A DNA stretch of 64,000 bases from Blastochloris tepida (GCF_003966715.1 NZ_AP018907.1:2096001-2160000), one strand, 5' to 3'; numbered from the stretch's first letter, positions 53,317 through 64,000 are shown. Notes: generated by a model not told the origin, from the letters alone. Numbers and translations: made by a program.

Positions 53317-53734
53317 GGACGCCCGGTCCGGTTTCCGGCCGATACGACCTTCGAACCGTATGCTGGAGTGATCGGCTTCGTTGCGATCGGTTCTTCTTCG
53401 ATTCGGGGGCCGGCCGAGCCGGCGCGGGTTTCGCGCCGGCCCCCGGCACGTCGTCTCCTTCCGGCAGGCGCGGCGGCCGGCGTCGCCGGGCCGGGATGAA
53501 AGAATCCCCTCATCTCAAGAACAAGCCCGAGATGCCGGCCGATGAGCCGGCATCTCGCTGACGGCGCGCGCGATCATCCCCGGGGTGGATGGCGCACGAG
53601 AAGATTTCATCATTTTTGTGCGGAGTGTTAATAGGACACCATGGATTGGCCATGGGGCGGATGTACCGGCTCGAATGGCCACGGTCCCCGGTTGCTCTAT
53701 CGAGGATGCGGGGTTGGGATATTGGGGGATTGCT
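53317..53734. other. 418-bp intergenic region after mmsA with hairpins
   Basis: A perfect 11-bp hairpin, GAGATGCCGGC/GCCGGCATCTC, lies at 53529-53556, and a larger GC hairpin (GGGGGCCGG...CCGGCCCCC) at about 53405-53447. Either could end mmsA transcription, although T-tracts are lacking. A lone family A arm (GGTTTCCGGC) is near 53330. The AT-richer stretch near 53605-53640 probably holds the promoter of the lipoprotein gene. No gene seen. Confidence 0.55.
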
Positions 53735-54298
53735 ATGCAACCGTTCCACCGTTTTGCCCTGGTCGCCGGGGCGTTGATGCTGGCAGGCTGTGCAAGCGAC
53801 GGCACGTCGCTCCTGAGCACCACCGAGCAGACGCCGCCGCCGCCCGCGGCCGAAACCGCCGAGGCGCCGCCGCCCGCCGCCGCGCCGCCGTCGGCTCGCA
53901 GCAGCACGCCGGCCCGCTCGACCACGGCCGCCAAGCCGCCGGCGCAGGCCGCCGAGAAGAAGACCGCCAAGACCGAGAAGCAGCAGCCCGCCCGCCAGCC
54001 CGCCAGCGAAACCGCGTCGACCAAGGCAAACTCGCCGTTCAACGGCTCCTGGCAGTTCTCCAACGGCCAGAAGGCCTGCATGATGACGCTGTCGACCGCC
54101 AACGGCGCGAGCGGCTCGGTCTCGGCCAGCGGCGACTGCTGGAACGCCTATTCCAAGGCCAAGGGCTGGAAGCTGCAGGGCAATGAGATGGTGCTGACCG
54201 ATTCCGGCAACCAGCCGATCGCCCGGATGCAGTCGACCGGCGCCACCCGCTATGACGGCTATGGCGCGGAAGGCGAACCCGTGGTGCTGGTGCGCTGA
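53735..54298 (+). CDS. Lipoprotein with AprI/Inh-like domain, first of two
   Basis: The 187-residue protein has a lipobox (ALMLAGC, Cys at about residue 19). A Pro/Ala/Lys-rich linker of about 85 residues follows, then a C-terminal eight-strand domain starting FNGSWQFSNGQKACMMTL with the paired cysteines of the AprI/Inh family (KAC and GDC). It ends DGYGAEGEPVVLVR. The domain resembles Brucella Omp19, an outer-membrane lipoprotein reported to inhibit proteases. The gene precedes a second member. Confidence 0.82.
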   Translation: MQPFHRFALVAGALMLAGCASDGTSLLSTTEQTPPPPAAETAEAPPPAAAPPSARSSTPARSTTAAKPPAQAAEKKTAKTEKQQPARQPASETASTKANSPFNGSWQFSNGQKACMMTLSTANGASGSVSASGDCWNAYSKAKGWKLQGNEMVLTDSGNQPIARMQSTGATRYDGYGAEGEPVVLVR

Positions 54299-54331
54299 GC
54301 CGCTTCCGCCCGCTGCGGCGTCTCGTCTTGA

Positions 54332-54378
54332 CGCATTCCCCGCAGAACCGAATCCGGGTCCTGCGGAAAAAGAATGTC
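54332..54378. repeat. Dispersed palindrome family B, copy 3 (degenerate)
   Basis: GCATTCCCCGCAGAA and CCTGCGGAAAAAGAATGTC form an imperfect hairpin, similar to 41951-41994, between the two lipoprotein genes. Confidence 0.6.
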
Positions 54379-54470
54379 ATATCTCAAGAGCTTGGAGCGA
54401 CCGACCCGATTCCGTCGGATCGGGTTTCGCTCCGAAGCGCCGCGGTCGCCGGCGCAGGAGGCATCTGCGT

Positions 54471-55100
54471 TTGACCGCCACCCCGATTCCGCTCGCCCTG
54501 GCCAGCCTGCTGCTTGCGGCCGCCCTTGCCGGCTGCGCCATCGAACGGCCCCTGGTGATGGACTCCGCCCCGGCGGAACCGCCGGTTTCAGCCGCGCCGA
54601 CGACGCCGGTCACCGGCAGCGCCCTGCCGCCGCCGCCCGGGGCTTCGACTACGGCGGCGGCCCTGCCGCCGCCTGGGGCATCCGCATCACCCGCCATGCA
54701 CTCCGCGGTCTCGACCGGCAGCGCGGGCGCGGCCTCGACCGGCATTTCACCCGGCTTTCCGTCGATCATCGACGAGAGCCCGGCGCCGGGGCCGGCGAGC
54801 GAGCCGCCGCGGATCGCGCCGGGTGCTCAGGCCGCCGGGCTCGGCGGGACCTGGACGCTCGCCCTCGACGGCCAGAGCTGCCAGATCGTGCTGCGGGAGC
54901 CGCCCGCCTCCCGCACCGGCTGGGCGCAGGCCGAGCCGCGATGCGGCAGCCTCGCCGGGGCGACGAGCTGGACGCTCACCGGCTCCAGCCTGTTCCTCTA
55001 TGACAGCGACACCAAGCCGCTGGCTCGGCTGACCAGCAACGGGCCGAACCGGTTCGACGGCACCGCCACCCAGGGTGCGACAATCTCCCTCACACGGTGA
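54471..55100 (+). CDS. Omp19-like lipoprotein with AprI/Inh domain, second of two
   Basis: The 209-residue protein has a signal with lipobox (LLLAAALAGC), a long Pro/Ala/Ser linker and a C-terminal AprI/Inh domain: LGGTWTLALDGQSCQIVL, AEPRCGSL (paired cysteines), LFLYDSDTKPLARL and FDGTATQGATISLTR. This closely follows Brucella Omp19 in layout. The start appears to be TTG at 54471, with GGAGG nine bases upstream; no ATG or GTG fits. Expected place is the outer membrane. Confidence 0.83.
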   Translation: MTATPIPLALASLLLAAALAGCAIERPLVMDSAPAEPPVSAAPTTPVTGSALPPPPGASTTAAALPPPGASASPAMHSAVSTGSAGAASTGISPGFPSIIDESPAPGPASEPPRIAPGAQAAGLGGTWTLALDGQSCQIVLREPPASRTGWAQAEPRCGSLAGATSWTLTGSSLFLYDSDTKPLARLTSNGPNRFDGTATQGATISLTR

Positions 55101-55301
55101 GTGCCGATCCTGCGAACCGATGGCTGAGCTGATCCGTATTATAAAGACGCAGGTCGCCATCATCGACAGGTTGAATCCGGCGAAGATGCACGATTTTTTG
55201 ATCTTTCACGGCCTAGATTTCGCCTCACCTAGCGATAATCATGAACGATGTCGCCGCTAACGGTGATGGCGACAGATACGAACTGTGATCGTGAGGATGT
55301 C

Positions 55302-55637
55302 ATGTTTACCCGTCTGCTCGGTATGTCTACGGAATTCACCGCGGCGGCGGCGCTGTCATCGTTCGATGCGTTCGTGACCATCGCGCATCGCATTCCGATA
55401 CTTGCGTCCGGCCGCGGCCACGACGAGGCGTTCCGCATGGTGTCGGAAAAGGTCGAGGCCGCCATCCAGGGCTCGTTCGATGCCACCCTGGCGGCTGGCG
55501 AACTGTTCGGTCGCGCCGCCACCGGCAATCTGCACGCGACCGACGTGCCGGAGGGCCTCTATACGGTCGGCAAGGCGGCGCTGAAGCCGGCCTACACCCG
55601 CGTGCGCGCCAATGCGCGCCGGCTGTCGAGCCAGTGA
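55302..55637 (+). CDS. Conserved small protein of unknown function (phasin-like composition)
   Basis: The 111-residue soluble protein is largely helical (MFTRLLGMSTEFTAAAALSS, FRMVSEKVEAAIQGSFDATL, ALKPAYTRVRANARRLSSQ). Its amphipathic Ala-rich helices recall phasins but I do not recognise the family with confidence. TGAGGATGTC before the ATG at 55302 decides the start; an upstream frame extension has no ribosome binding site. No signal peptide. Confidence 0.65.
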   Translation: MFTRLLGMSTEFTAAAALSSFDAFVTIAHRIPILASGRGHDEAFRMVSEKVEAAIQGSFDATLAAGELFGRAATGNLHATDVPEGLYTVGKAALKPAYTRVRANARRLSSQ

Positions 55638-55658
55638 TCTTCGGAATGCCGGAAACGA

Positions 55659-56978
55659 TCACCCCAGCAGGCGCACCAGCCCCAGCGACAGGACGGGGAA
55701 GGCCACCAGCAGCGTGAGCCGCACCAGATCGGCGACCAGGAACGGCAGCACGCGGCGATAGATGGCGGCGATCGGCACCTCGCGGGCGATGGCGCTGACC
55801 ACGAACACGTTGAGGCCGATCGGCGGCGCGGTGAGGCCGATGCCAACCACCGTGAGCACGAGCACGCCGAACCAGATCGCCGTCTCCTCCGGCGAGAGCC
55901 CGAAATCGAGCGACATCATCACCGGAAAGAACACCGGCAGCGTGAGCAGGATCATGGCGAGCTCGTCCATCAGCGCGCCAAGCAGGATGTAGACGAGCAG
56001 GAGCGCGGCCAGCACGCCATAGGCCGGCAGGCCGGCGGCGATCACCGCCTCGGCCAGCGTGTCGGGCAGCCGCGACAACGCCAGGAAGCCGTTGAACACC
56101 TCGGCGCCGAGCAGGATGAGGAAGATCATCGCCGTGGTCTCGGCGGTCTGGATCATCGCCTGCCGGATCTCGGGCCAGCGCAGGCTGCCCTGGGCGAGGC
56201 CAAGCAACAATGTCGCAAGCGCACCAACCGCCGCGGCCTCGGTGGGCGTGAACACCCCGCCATAGATGCCACCCACCACCAGCAGCGCGATCAGCGCCAC
56301 CGGCCACACCCGCAGCAGCGCCGTCAGGCGCCCGGCGGCCCCGACCCGATCCACCGGCGGCGCCAGCGCCGGGTTGCGCCGCACCCGGACGGCGACCGCG
56401 ACCATATAGAGCAGCGCCGCCAGCAGCCCCGGCACCAGCGCCGCCATGAACAGCTTGGCGATGTTCTGTTCGGTGGAGATGGCGTAGACGACGATCACCA
56501 CCGAGGGCGGAATGAGAATGCCGAGCGTGCCGCCCGCCGCCACGGTGGCGGCCGAGAAGCCGGGATCGCAGCGATAGCGCAGCAGCTCGGGCAGCGCGGC
56601 GCGCGCGAAGGTGGCGGTGGTGGCGACCGAGGAGCCGCACACCGCCCCGAAGCCGGCGCAGGCCGTGATCACCGCGCTGGCGAGGCCGCCGCGGCGATGG
56701 CCGATCAGGGCGGCCGCCGCCTCGAACAGCGCCCGCGCCAGCCCGCCGCGCTCGGCCAGCGCGCCCATCAGCACGAACAGCGGGATCACCGACAGCGTAT
56801 AGTTGGCGAAGGTGTAGTAGGGCGTGGTCTTGAGGAAGGCGAGCAGCGGCGCCATGCCGGCCAGCGCGGCGTAGCCGGCGGCACCGACCACCAGCATGGC
56901 CAGCCCCACCGGCATGCGCAGCACGATCAGCACCAGCATCGCGGCAAAGCCTGTGACGGCAATCAGAACGCCACTCAA
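55659..56978 (-). CDS. dctM: TRAP transporter large permease, DctM family
   Basis: The 439-residue protein has about 12 helices with DctM motifs (LIVLRMPVGLAMLVVGAAGY, GFGAVCGSSVATTATF, PPSVVIVVYAIS, GVFTPTEAAAVG, PIGLNVFVVSA). It couples uptake of an organic acid to sodium or proton gradient. The start appears to be TTG at 56978, overlapping the dctQ stop as TTGA with GAGGGGCGG upstream. Third gene of dctP-dctQ-dctM. Confidence 0.9.
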   Translation of the reverse strand: MSGVLIAVTGFAAMLVLIVLRMPVGLAMLVVGAAGYAALAGMAPLLAFLKTTPYYTFANYTLSVIPLFVLMGALAERGGLARALFEAAAALIGHRRGGLASAVITACAGFGAVCGSSVATTATFARAALPELLRYRCDPGFSAATVAAGGTLGILIPPSVVIVVYAISTEQNIAKLFMAALVPGLLAALLYMVAVAVRVRRNPALAPPVDRVGAAGRLTALLRVWPVALIALLVVGGIYGGVFTPTEAAAVGALATLLLGLAQGSLRWPEIRQAMIQTAETTAMIFLILLGAEVFNGFLALSRLPDTLAEAVIAAGLPAYGVLAALLLVYILLGALMDELAMILLTLPVFFPVMMSLDFGLSPEETAIWFGVLVLTVVGIGLTAPPIGLNVFVVSAIAREVPIAAIYRRVLPFLVADLVRLTLLVAFPVLSLGLVRLLG

Positions 56979-57496
56979 GACCGCCCCTCGAACACCAGAC
57001 GCAGCGCGCCGACCACGGCACCGATGGCGAGCCAGACGGCGAGCACCGCCGTCGCCATCATCGCCCAGCCGACCGGCAGGCCGAGCACCATGGTGGCGGT
57101 GCCGTTGGCGAGCGCATCGCGCCCGCCCTGCCACGCGCCCCAGGCGATGACCAGCGCCACCGCGGCATAGAGCACGTCCCACAGCGCATCGACCGCGCGG
57201 ACGGCGCGCGGCGGCCAGTTGCGCGACAGCGTGTCGACGATGACATTGCCGCGCGTCTGCTGGCACAGCGGCAGCATGGCGAACGCCACCAGCGCGGTGA
57301 GCATCTCCACGGTCTCGAAATCGCCGGGAATGGCGCCCGCCCCCAGCCAGCGCAGCAGCACGCTCAGGCTGACGAGGGCGGACAGGGCGATGAGCGCCGT
57401 TCCGCCGCCCAGCGCCAGACCGATGGAGAGCCGCACCTCCACCGGGCGGCCGCGGCCTGCGGCGTTCCGCGCCGGCTCCTGCTGCGATGCCGCCAC
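56975..57496 (-). CDS. dctQ: TRAP transporter small permease, DctQ family
   Basis: The 173-residue protein has four helices, with the DctQ segment GDFETVEMLTALVAFAMLPLCQQTRGNVIVD in the middle. It starts 3 nt after dctP and overlaps dctM by 4 nt, so the three subunits are tightly cotranscribed. Confidence 0.88.
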   Translation of the reverse strand: MAASQQEPARNAAGRGRPVEVRLSIGLALGGGTALIALSALVSLSVLLRWLGAGAIPGDFETVEMLTALVAFAMLPLCQQTRGNVIVDTLSRNWPPRAVRAVDALWDVLYAAVALVIAWGAWQGGRDALANGTATMVLGLPVGWAMMATAVLAVWLAIGAVVGALRLVFEGRS

Positions 57497-57499
57497 GGT

Positions 57500-58561
57500 T
57501 CAGGCCGCCGCGAATTTGGCGATGGCCGCGCGGGCCGCGTCGAGATAGCGCTGGCCGTCGAGGCCGCGCGCCGCCATCTGGGCGAGCCACGCGCTCACCA
57601 CCGGCTCGGTGGTGGTGCGCCAGCGCGCCACCTCCTCCGGCGGCAGCGTGGTGATGGTGTTGCCGCGCTTGCGGACGCGCTCGCTCACCTCGGCGCTGGC
57701 GGCGTCCCAGCTGCGGCCGGCCATGGCGGCGGCGGCAAGGCCGGAATTGGCGTCGATCACCGCCCGCAACTCGGCCGGCAGGTTCTCGTAGCGGGCTCTG
57801 TTCATCGCCAGCACGAAGGTGGCGACATAGAAGGTCGGCGAGCCGGCGAACTCGGTGTGGAACTTCACCAATTCCTGCAGCTTGACCGCCGGCACCACCT
57901 CCCACGGCACCACCGCGCCGTCGATGACGCGCTGGGAGAGCGCCTCGGGCACCTGCGGCACCGGCATGCCGATGGCCTGCGCCCCCAGCGCCTTGAGCGC
58001 CTCGCCCGACAGGCGCGACGGAAAGCGCAGCTTGAGGCCTTTCATGTCTTCCAGCTTCGCCACCTGCCGCGAAGAATGGATCACGCCGCCATCGTGCGCC
58101 CAGACGCAGAGCGGCTTCACCTCGCCAAGCTCGGCGCCGAGAAATGCGTCGGCGAAGTCCTGCACCGCCAGCGCATTCACTCGCGCGCTCCGGTCGGCGA
58201 CGAAAGGCAGCTCGAAGGTTTCGAGAATCGGGAAACGCCCGGCGGTGTAGCCGGGCAGCGTCCACACCAGATCGGCGACGCCATCGCGCACCTGATCGTA
58301 GAGCTGGGGCGGCTTGCCGCCGAGCTGCATGCTGGGAAAGATGTCGATGCGGATCCGGCCCTCGGACTCCGCCTCGATCTTCTTCGCCCAGGGCGCGAGA
58401 AAGCCGACCTGCCCGCTGGTGGTCGGCGGCAGGAAGTGGTGCAGGCGAAGCGTGACCTCCGCCGCACGGGCGGATCGAATGCGCAACACGGCGGGCGACG
58501 CCAGAAGCGCGCCCGCAAATCCCCTGCCCGCAAGTCCGATTAAGCGGCGACGAGACGGCAT
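57500..58561 (-). CDS. dctP: TRAP transporter substrate-binding protein, DctP family
   Basis: The 353-residue periplasmic protein has a Tat-like signal (PSRRRLIGLAGRGFAGALLA). The mature DctP fold follows with LRLHHFLPPTT, LYDQVRDGVADLVWTLPGY, MKGLKLRFPSRLSGEALKALGA (substrate carboxylate Arg in LRFP) and DGAVVPWEVVPAVKL. The LRFPSR region suggests a carboxylate ligand; identity unknown. The start at 58561 follows GGGGAGGGCC. Confidence 0.9.
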   Translation of the reverse strand: MPSRRRLIGLAGRGFAGALLASPAVLRIRSARAAEVTLRLHHFLPPTTSGQVGFLAPWAKKIEAESEGRIRIDIFPSMQLGGKPPQLYDQVRDGVADLVWTLPGYTAGRFPILETFELPFVADRSARVNALAVQDFADAFLGAELGEVKPLCVWAHDGGVIHSSRQVAKLEDMKGLKLRFPSRLSGEALKALGAQAIGMPVPQVPEALSQRVIDGAVVPWEVVPAVKLQELVKFHTEFAGSPTFYVATFVLAMNRARYENLPAELRAVIDANSGLAAAAMAGRSWDAASAEVSERVRKRGNTITTLPPEEVARWRTTTEPVVSAWLAQMAARGLDGQRYLDAARAAIAKFAAA

Positions 58562-58637
58562 AAGGCGGCCCTCCCCCAAAGGCCCGATCCGCCGCTGTGG
58601 CGAATCCTCCGTCCGCCGGTTGGCGGCGGCGCCTATA

Positions 58638-58946
58638 TCAGCGCCGCTTCGCCCGCGCCGCAACCCGCACCGGCACCAGTTCGCCCACCGGCACCTTGGC
58701 GGTGCCGCGCGGCTCGGAGTCGCCTCGCGGCAGCAGCATCACCGCCGCCCCCATCGCCACGCTCGACAGGGTGACGATGAAGCCGAAGGTCAGAACCGCC
58801 AGCGGCAGCAGCGGCGTTTCCGAGCGGGCCATCAGCGTTCCGAGGCCGTGCGCATCGAAGGCCACGAGCAGGGCCACCAGAACCACCGCCGCGCCGGCGC
58901 CAGCCAGGGCGTTCAATCCGAGAAGTCTGAGCAGATGCCGGGGCAC
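58638..58946 (-). CDS. Small two-helix membrane protein of unknown function
   Basis: The 102-residue protein has two hydrophobic helices (LNALAGAGAAVVLVALLVAF and LPLAVLTFGFIVTLSSVAMGAAVMLL) and a basic tail (VRVAARAKRR). The GTG at 58946 is chosen for GGAGAGACGAT upstream. It lies alone between dctP and pssA. No family recognised. Confidence 0.65.
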   Translation of the reverse strand: MPRHLLRLLGLNALAGAGAAVVLVALLVAFDAHGLGTLMARSETPLLPLAVLTFGFIVTLSSVAMGAAVMLLPRGDSEPRGTAKVPVGELVPVRVAARAKRR

Positions 58947-59083
58947 ATCGTCTCTCCATGTTTGGAACCGCTTTAAAGATAGGGCGGCCCTCCGCGATCC
59001 GCCAATGGCGGCGGCCCGCACGTTGCGGTGATTGGAGCAGGAGATGGTGGCCGGACCTTGCTGCCGAATCAGGCTACCGGGCC

Positions 59084-59998
59084 TCAGTTCAGCCGGCCCG
59101 CCGGGGCGGCGCCGTCGCCCGACTGGTCGGCAGGCGGCAGGATCTCCGACGGCATCTTCACCGGCTCGTCAGCGGCATCGTCGGCCGCGACCGGCTCGCC
59201 GTCCGCATACTTCTCCTCCAGCCGGCGGTAGAGCCGCATGCCGAGGGGCAGCACCGCGAGATAGGCGAGCGTGCCGAAGATCAGCACCTCCCACGGGAAG
59301 CTTGCCAGCAGCGCAAAGAACGCCACCACCGCCACCAGCAGCGGCAGCACCCATTCGCGTGGCACCTTGGAGGTCGCCCGCTTGCCGGACAGCGTCGGCA
59401 CCTGCGACACCATCAGCGCCCCGACCGCGAGGGTGAACAGGGTCGACAGCGTGTGCAGCACGACACCGTGCGGCAGGCCGAGAAAGGCGAGATACATCGG
59501 CAGCATCACCACGATGGCGCCCGCCGGCGCCGGCATGCCGATGAAGAAATCGCCCTGCCACGCCGGGCGGTCGTGATCCTCCAGCATGACGTTGAAGCGG
59601 GCGAGCCGCAGCGCTGCGGCGATGGCGAACAGCAGGCAGGCGATCCAGCCGACGCTCTTGAGGTCGTGCAGGCCCCAGAAATAGAGGATCAGCACCGGCG
59701 CCACGCCGAAATTGACGAAATCGGCGAGGCTGTCGAGTTCGGCCCCGAAGCGCGAGGTGCCCTTCAGCCAGCGGGCGAGGCGGCCGTCGACGCCATCGAG
59801 CAGCGCGGCGGCGACGATGGCGCCCACCGCCCATTCGAAGCGGCCATCGGCGGCCATGCGGATGGCGGTGAGCCCCAGGCCCACGGTGAACAGCGTCACC
59901 AGATTGGGCGCCAACAGGCGGAGCGGAATGCGGCGCAGGCGTGCCAGTGGCGCATGCCGGCGCCGGCTCGATTCGAACGATCGGAAGAAGGGACCCAT
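59084..59998 (-). CDS. pssA: CDP-diacylglycerol-serine O-phosphatidyltransferase
   Basis: The 304-residue membrane enzyme has the CDP-alcohol signature DGVDGRLARWLKGTSRFGAE followed by LDSLADFVNFGVAP, about eight helices and a hydrophilic C-terminal tail of about 45 residues. It makes phosphatidylserine, which Psd (62666) then decarboxylates to phosphatidylethanolamine. The two genes are usually adjacent, but here an arsR-atm1 pair lies between them and pssA points the other way. The ATG at 59998 is chosen; no clear ribosome binding site is visible. Confidence 0.9.
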   Translation of the reverse strand: MGPFFRSFESSRRRHAPLARLRRIPLRLLAPNLVTLFTVGLGLTAIRMAADGRFEWAVGAIVAAALLDGVDGRLARWLKGTSRFGAELDSLADFVNFGVAPVLILYFWGLHDLKSVGWIACLLFAIAAALRLARFNVMLEDHDRPAWQGDFFIGMPAPAGAIVVMLPMYLAFLGLPHGVVLHTLSTLFTLAVGALMVSQVPTLSGKRATSKVPREWVLPLLVAVVAFFALLASFPWEVLIFGTLAYLAVLPLGMRLYRRLEEKYADGEPVAADDAADEPVKMPSEILPPADQSGDGAAPAGRLN

Positions 59999-60165
59999 GC
60001 GCTGACCATAGGACGCCCGCTTCGCCAAGACCAGCGGCCAAGACCAGCGGCCAAGACCGGGGACGCCAATGGTCCGTTTGCGGCCGGCTTGCCGCCCCGC
60101 GGGCGGACCTCTATATCGTCGATCGCCGATGAACGAATCCGTACACCCGGCGAAAGGGCGGCAGC

Positions 60166-60534
60166 ATGTTCGTACAGGACGGCATCTTCGATGCGGACGA
60201 CGTGCGCCGCGCCGAGCGGCTGCGCGCCCTCGCCCACCCGACGCGGCTGGCGATTCTGCGGGCGCTGGCGCGGCACGGCACCTGCCTGTGCGGCCAGATC
60301 GTGGAGCTGACGCCGCTGGCGCAATCGACCGTGTCCCAGCATCTCAAGGTGCTGAAGGAGGCTGGGCTGGTGCATGGCCGCATCGACGGGCCGCGCTCGT
60401 GCTATGGCCTCGATGCCGGGGCGATCGCCGATCTGGCCGCCGACCTCGCCGGCCTGCTCGCGACCCTCGGCCGTGGACCGGCCCCCCTTCCCGCCGCTTC
60501 CCGCACCGGCGGCGACCGGCCGGCCGCCGGTTGA
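60166..60534 (+). CDS. ArsR-family metal-responsive repressor
   Basis: The 122-residue winged-helix protein has AHPTRLAILRALARHGTCLC (C40, C42), a position equivalent to the CxC metal site of ArsR/SmtB repressors, and AQSTVSQHLKVLKEAGLV as recognition helix. It starts 19 nt before atm1 coding end-to-start spacing, so the two form an operon. Metal or thiol-stress control of the Atm1-type exporter is inferred. Confidence 0.87.
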   Translation: MFVQDGIFDADDVRRAERLRALAHPTRLAILRALARHGTCLCGQIVELTPLAQSTVSQHLKVLKEAGLVHGRIDGPRSCYGLDAGAIADLAADLAGLLATLGRGPAPLPAASRTGGDRPAAG

Positions 60535-60553
60535 GCGGACACGGACACAGACG

Positions 60554-62482
<1,929 letters not shown>

Positions 62483-62665
62483 GGGCGGTGAAACTTCGCC
62501 AGGATTTCGGCCCACAGGGCGGCGATGGGCCTTCCTGTCGCCGAAAATCCCGCTATCTCTTTGCCGTCTTAGGCGAGCCTGCGTCCGGAATCGCGAGTCG
62601 GTCCACCGGAATTCCAACGAAAGTCCCTTGCGGCGCAGCGCCGGATCGGGTGGAAAGGAGCCATC

Positions 62666-63406
62666 ATGTCATCTTCCCTGGACGTCTCCTCGCTCATGAC
62701 TGCGCTCGCCTCGGCGCGCAAGTCGATCCCGCCCCTCAACCGTGAAGGCGTGCCGTTCGTCGCGGTGTTCGGCATCATCACGCTCGGCCTGTTCTGGATG
62801 TCGTTCAGCCTCGGGCTGATCGGCCTGGTGCTGACCGCGTGGTGCTTCGCCTTCTTCCGCGACCCGAAGCGGGTGACGCCGATCCGCGACGGGCTGGTGA
62901 TCGCGCCGGCCGACGGCGTCGTCCAGCGCATCGTCAATGCGCCCCCGCCGCGCGAGCTGGAGCTCGGCGACGCGCCGCGCACCCGCGTCGCCATCTTCAT
63001 GAACGTGTTCAATTGCCACGTGAACCGCGCGCCGATCGCCGGACGGGTGGAGCGTGTCGCCTACAAGCCCGGTGTCTTCCTCAATGCCGACCTCGACAAG
63101 GCGAGCGAGGACAATGAGCGCAACGGCGTGATCATCAAGACCACCACCGGCGCCACCCTCGGCGTGGTGCAGATCGCCGGCCTCGTGGCGCGGCGCATCG
63201 TCTGTTGGGTCAAGGAAGGCGAGCAGGTCGGCACCGGCGAGCGCTTCGGCATGATCCGCTTCGGCTCGCGCGTCGACATCTATCTGCCGCCCGGCGCCCG
63301 CGTGCTGGTCGGCGAAGGCCAGACCACGGTGGCCGGCGAGACCCCAATCGCCGACCTCACCTTCCAGCCGGGTCTGGTGCGCGACACCACCTTCCGGGTG
63401 AGCTGA
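62666..63406 (+). CDS. psd: Phosphatidylserine decarboxylase, short alphaproteobacterial type
   Basis: The 246-residue proenzyme is of the PSD-A type. [10 protein letters not shown], the [11 protein letters not shown] block and [16 protein letters not shown] precede the self-cleavage motif RFGSRVD, where Ser becomes the pyruvoyl group. Two N-terminal helices anchor it to the inner membrane. GGAAAGGAG precedes the ATG. Works after PssA (59084) to make phosphatidylethanolamine. Confidence 0.93.
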   Translation: MSSSLDVSSLMTALASARKSIPPLNREGVPFVAVFGIITLGLFWMSFSLGLIGLVLTAWCFAFFRDPKRVTPIRDGLVIAPADGVVQRIVNAPPPRELELGDAPRTRVAIFMNVFNCHVNRAPIAGRVERVAYKPGVFLNADLDKASEDNERNGVIIKTTTGATLGVVQIAGLVARRIVCWVKEGEQVGTGERFGMIRFGSRVDIYLPPGARVLVGEGQTTVAGETPIADLTFQPGLVRDTTFRVS

Positions 63407-63408
63407 TC

Positions 63409-63436
63409 CGGTTTCCGGCTGGACAGCCGGAAACCG
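63409..63436. repeat. Dispersed palindrome family A, copy after psd
   Basis: CGGTTTCCGGCT (63409-63420) and AGCCGGAAACCG (63425-63436) around GGAC, exactly between the convergent stops at 63406 and 63439. Same 12-bp arms as 244-272. Confidence 0.78.
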
Positions 63437-63438
63437 CC

Positions 63439-64000
63439 CTACCCCATCAGCCGGAACGGAATGCCGGAGAGCAGTGCCTCGACATAGCGCGGCTGCTGAT
63501 AGAGGCCGTTGAGCGAGACGCGGCCGAGCGCGGTCGGCCGCGCAAGCCGCCCGACCGGCAGCACCGCCGGCCGGGTGGTCACCGCCACCTCGAAGCCGGC
63601 CGCGGCGGTGGCGGCGAACTCGCGCTCGCCGGCTGCGCTCGCCCAGCCATAGGGGTAGGAGAACGAGCGCGGCTTCACGCCGACCCAGTCCTCGATCGTG
63701 CGCGTCGAGGCGGCGATCTCGTGATGCAGGCGCTCGGCGCTCACGCGCATCAGATTGACGTGCGTCATGGTGTGGGCGCCGAGATGGGCCAGCGGATCGG
63801 CGGCGAGCGTGCGCAGCTCGTCCACCGTCATCACCAGATCATCCACAATCGCCAGCGGATCGATGCCGACCGCTGCGGCGGCCTCGTCGATGCGGCGCAC
63901 CGCCTCGTCCTCGTCGATGCTCTGGACGAAGGCCGCGAGCCGCTCGAAGGCTGCGAACTTCTGCAGGCCGGTGGCGGTCGCCACCGCCTCGGGGCCAGCG
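63439..64000 (-). CDS. Polysaccharide deacetylase family protein, C-terminal part (partial)
   Basis: The gene's 5' end lies outside the window; 187 codons are seen. HLGAHTMTHVNLMR carries the two zinc-binding His of the NodB domain, and RSFSYPYGWASAAGE is the following conserved block. ALGRVSLNGLYQQPRYVEAL lies near the end. The N-terminal Asp-Asp motif would be upstream. The substrate, a chitooligosaccharide or other acetylated glycan, is unknown. Confidence 0.82.
   Translation of the reverse strand, partial: AGPEAVATATGLQKFAAFERLAAFVQSIDEDEAVRRIDEAAAAVGIDPLAIVDDLVMTVDELRTLAADPLAHLGAHTMTHVNLMRVSAERLHHEIAASTRTIEDWVGVKPRSFSYPYGWASAAGEREFAATAAAGFEVAVTTRPAVLPVGRLARPTALGRVSLNGLYQQPRYVEALLSGIPFRLMG

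Overview
The window is GC-rich bacterial chromosome, densely coding on both strands, with no rRNA, tRNA or CRISPR array seen. Several markers point to a Hyphomicrobiales (Rhizobiales) alphaproteobacterium: the acpXL-fabZ-fabF2-fabF1-adh-lpxXL cluster for very-long-chain lipid A acylation, Omp25/Omp31-type small porins, an Omp19-like lipoprotein, a short Hda-type DnaA paralogue, and palindromic intergenic repeats of the kind common in that order. I cannot name the genus.

Layout. 1-6300: end of a Kef-type antiporter, argC, a self-regulated Fic protein with a multi-copy operator, and a translationally coupled agmatinase / acyl-CoA ligase / thiolase operon. 6428-10500: parE (topoisomerase IV), an IS110-family insertion sequence carrying a convincing candidate bridge RNA, and a ParDE toxin-antitoxin pair. 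10520-17000: ppk-ppx (polyphosphate), hda, an AI-2E permease and a CDP-alcohol phosphatidyltransferase. 17089-20000: purM-purN, a GST-fold protein and an exported rubredoxin. 20083-27900: PhoX-type phosphatase, a metal efflux gene divergent from a MerR regulator, a TerC-family protein, ndk, a DinB-fold protein and glycerate 2-kinase. 28152-35322: a six-gene complex I / hydrogenase-4-like operon (hyfB, C, E, F, G, I) whose large subunit has lost the nickel-binding cysteines. 35676-43003: the lipid A very-long-chain acyl cluster, interrupted by a repeat-bounded segment and one gene on the opposite strand. 43256-47474: polyamine-binding protein, 3-hydroxyacyl-CoA dehydrogenase and a MotA/MotB-type stator pair. 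48014-51632: four tandem paralogous outer-membrane beta-barrel genes. 51820-58561: mmsA, two tandem AprI/Inh-domain lipoproteins, a small unknown gene and a TRAP transporter operon. 58638-64000: a small membrane protein, pssA, arsR-atm1, psd and the end of a polysaccharide deacetylase gene.

The most interesting object is the IS110 element at about 8619-9772. Its roughly 180-nt 5' noncoding leader has a 5' stem-loop followed by two loops. Short guide-like segments in the loops match, in the expected order and polarity, the left target, right target, left donor and right donor sequences. The element sits inside a dispersed repeat whose intact copies elsewhere in the window allow the empty site to be reconstructed. 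Next in interest are the nickel-less Hyf (Ehr-like) complex, the Fic operator, the catalytically dead ketosynthase partner in the AcpXL cluster, and at least five families of dispersed palindromic repeats, many placed directly after stop codons.
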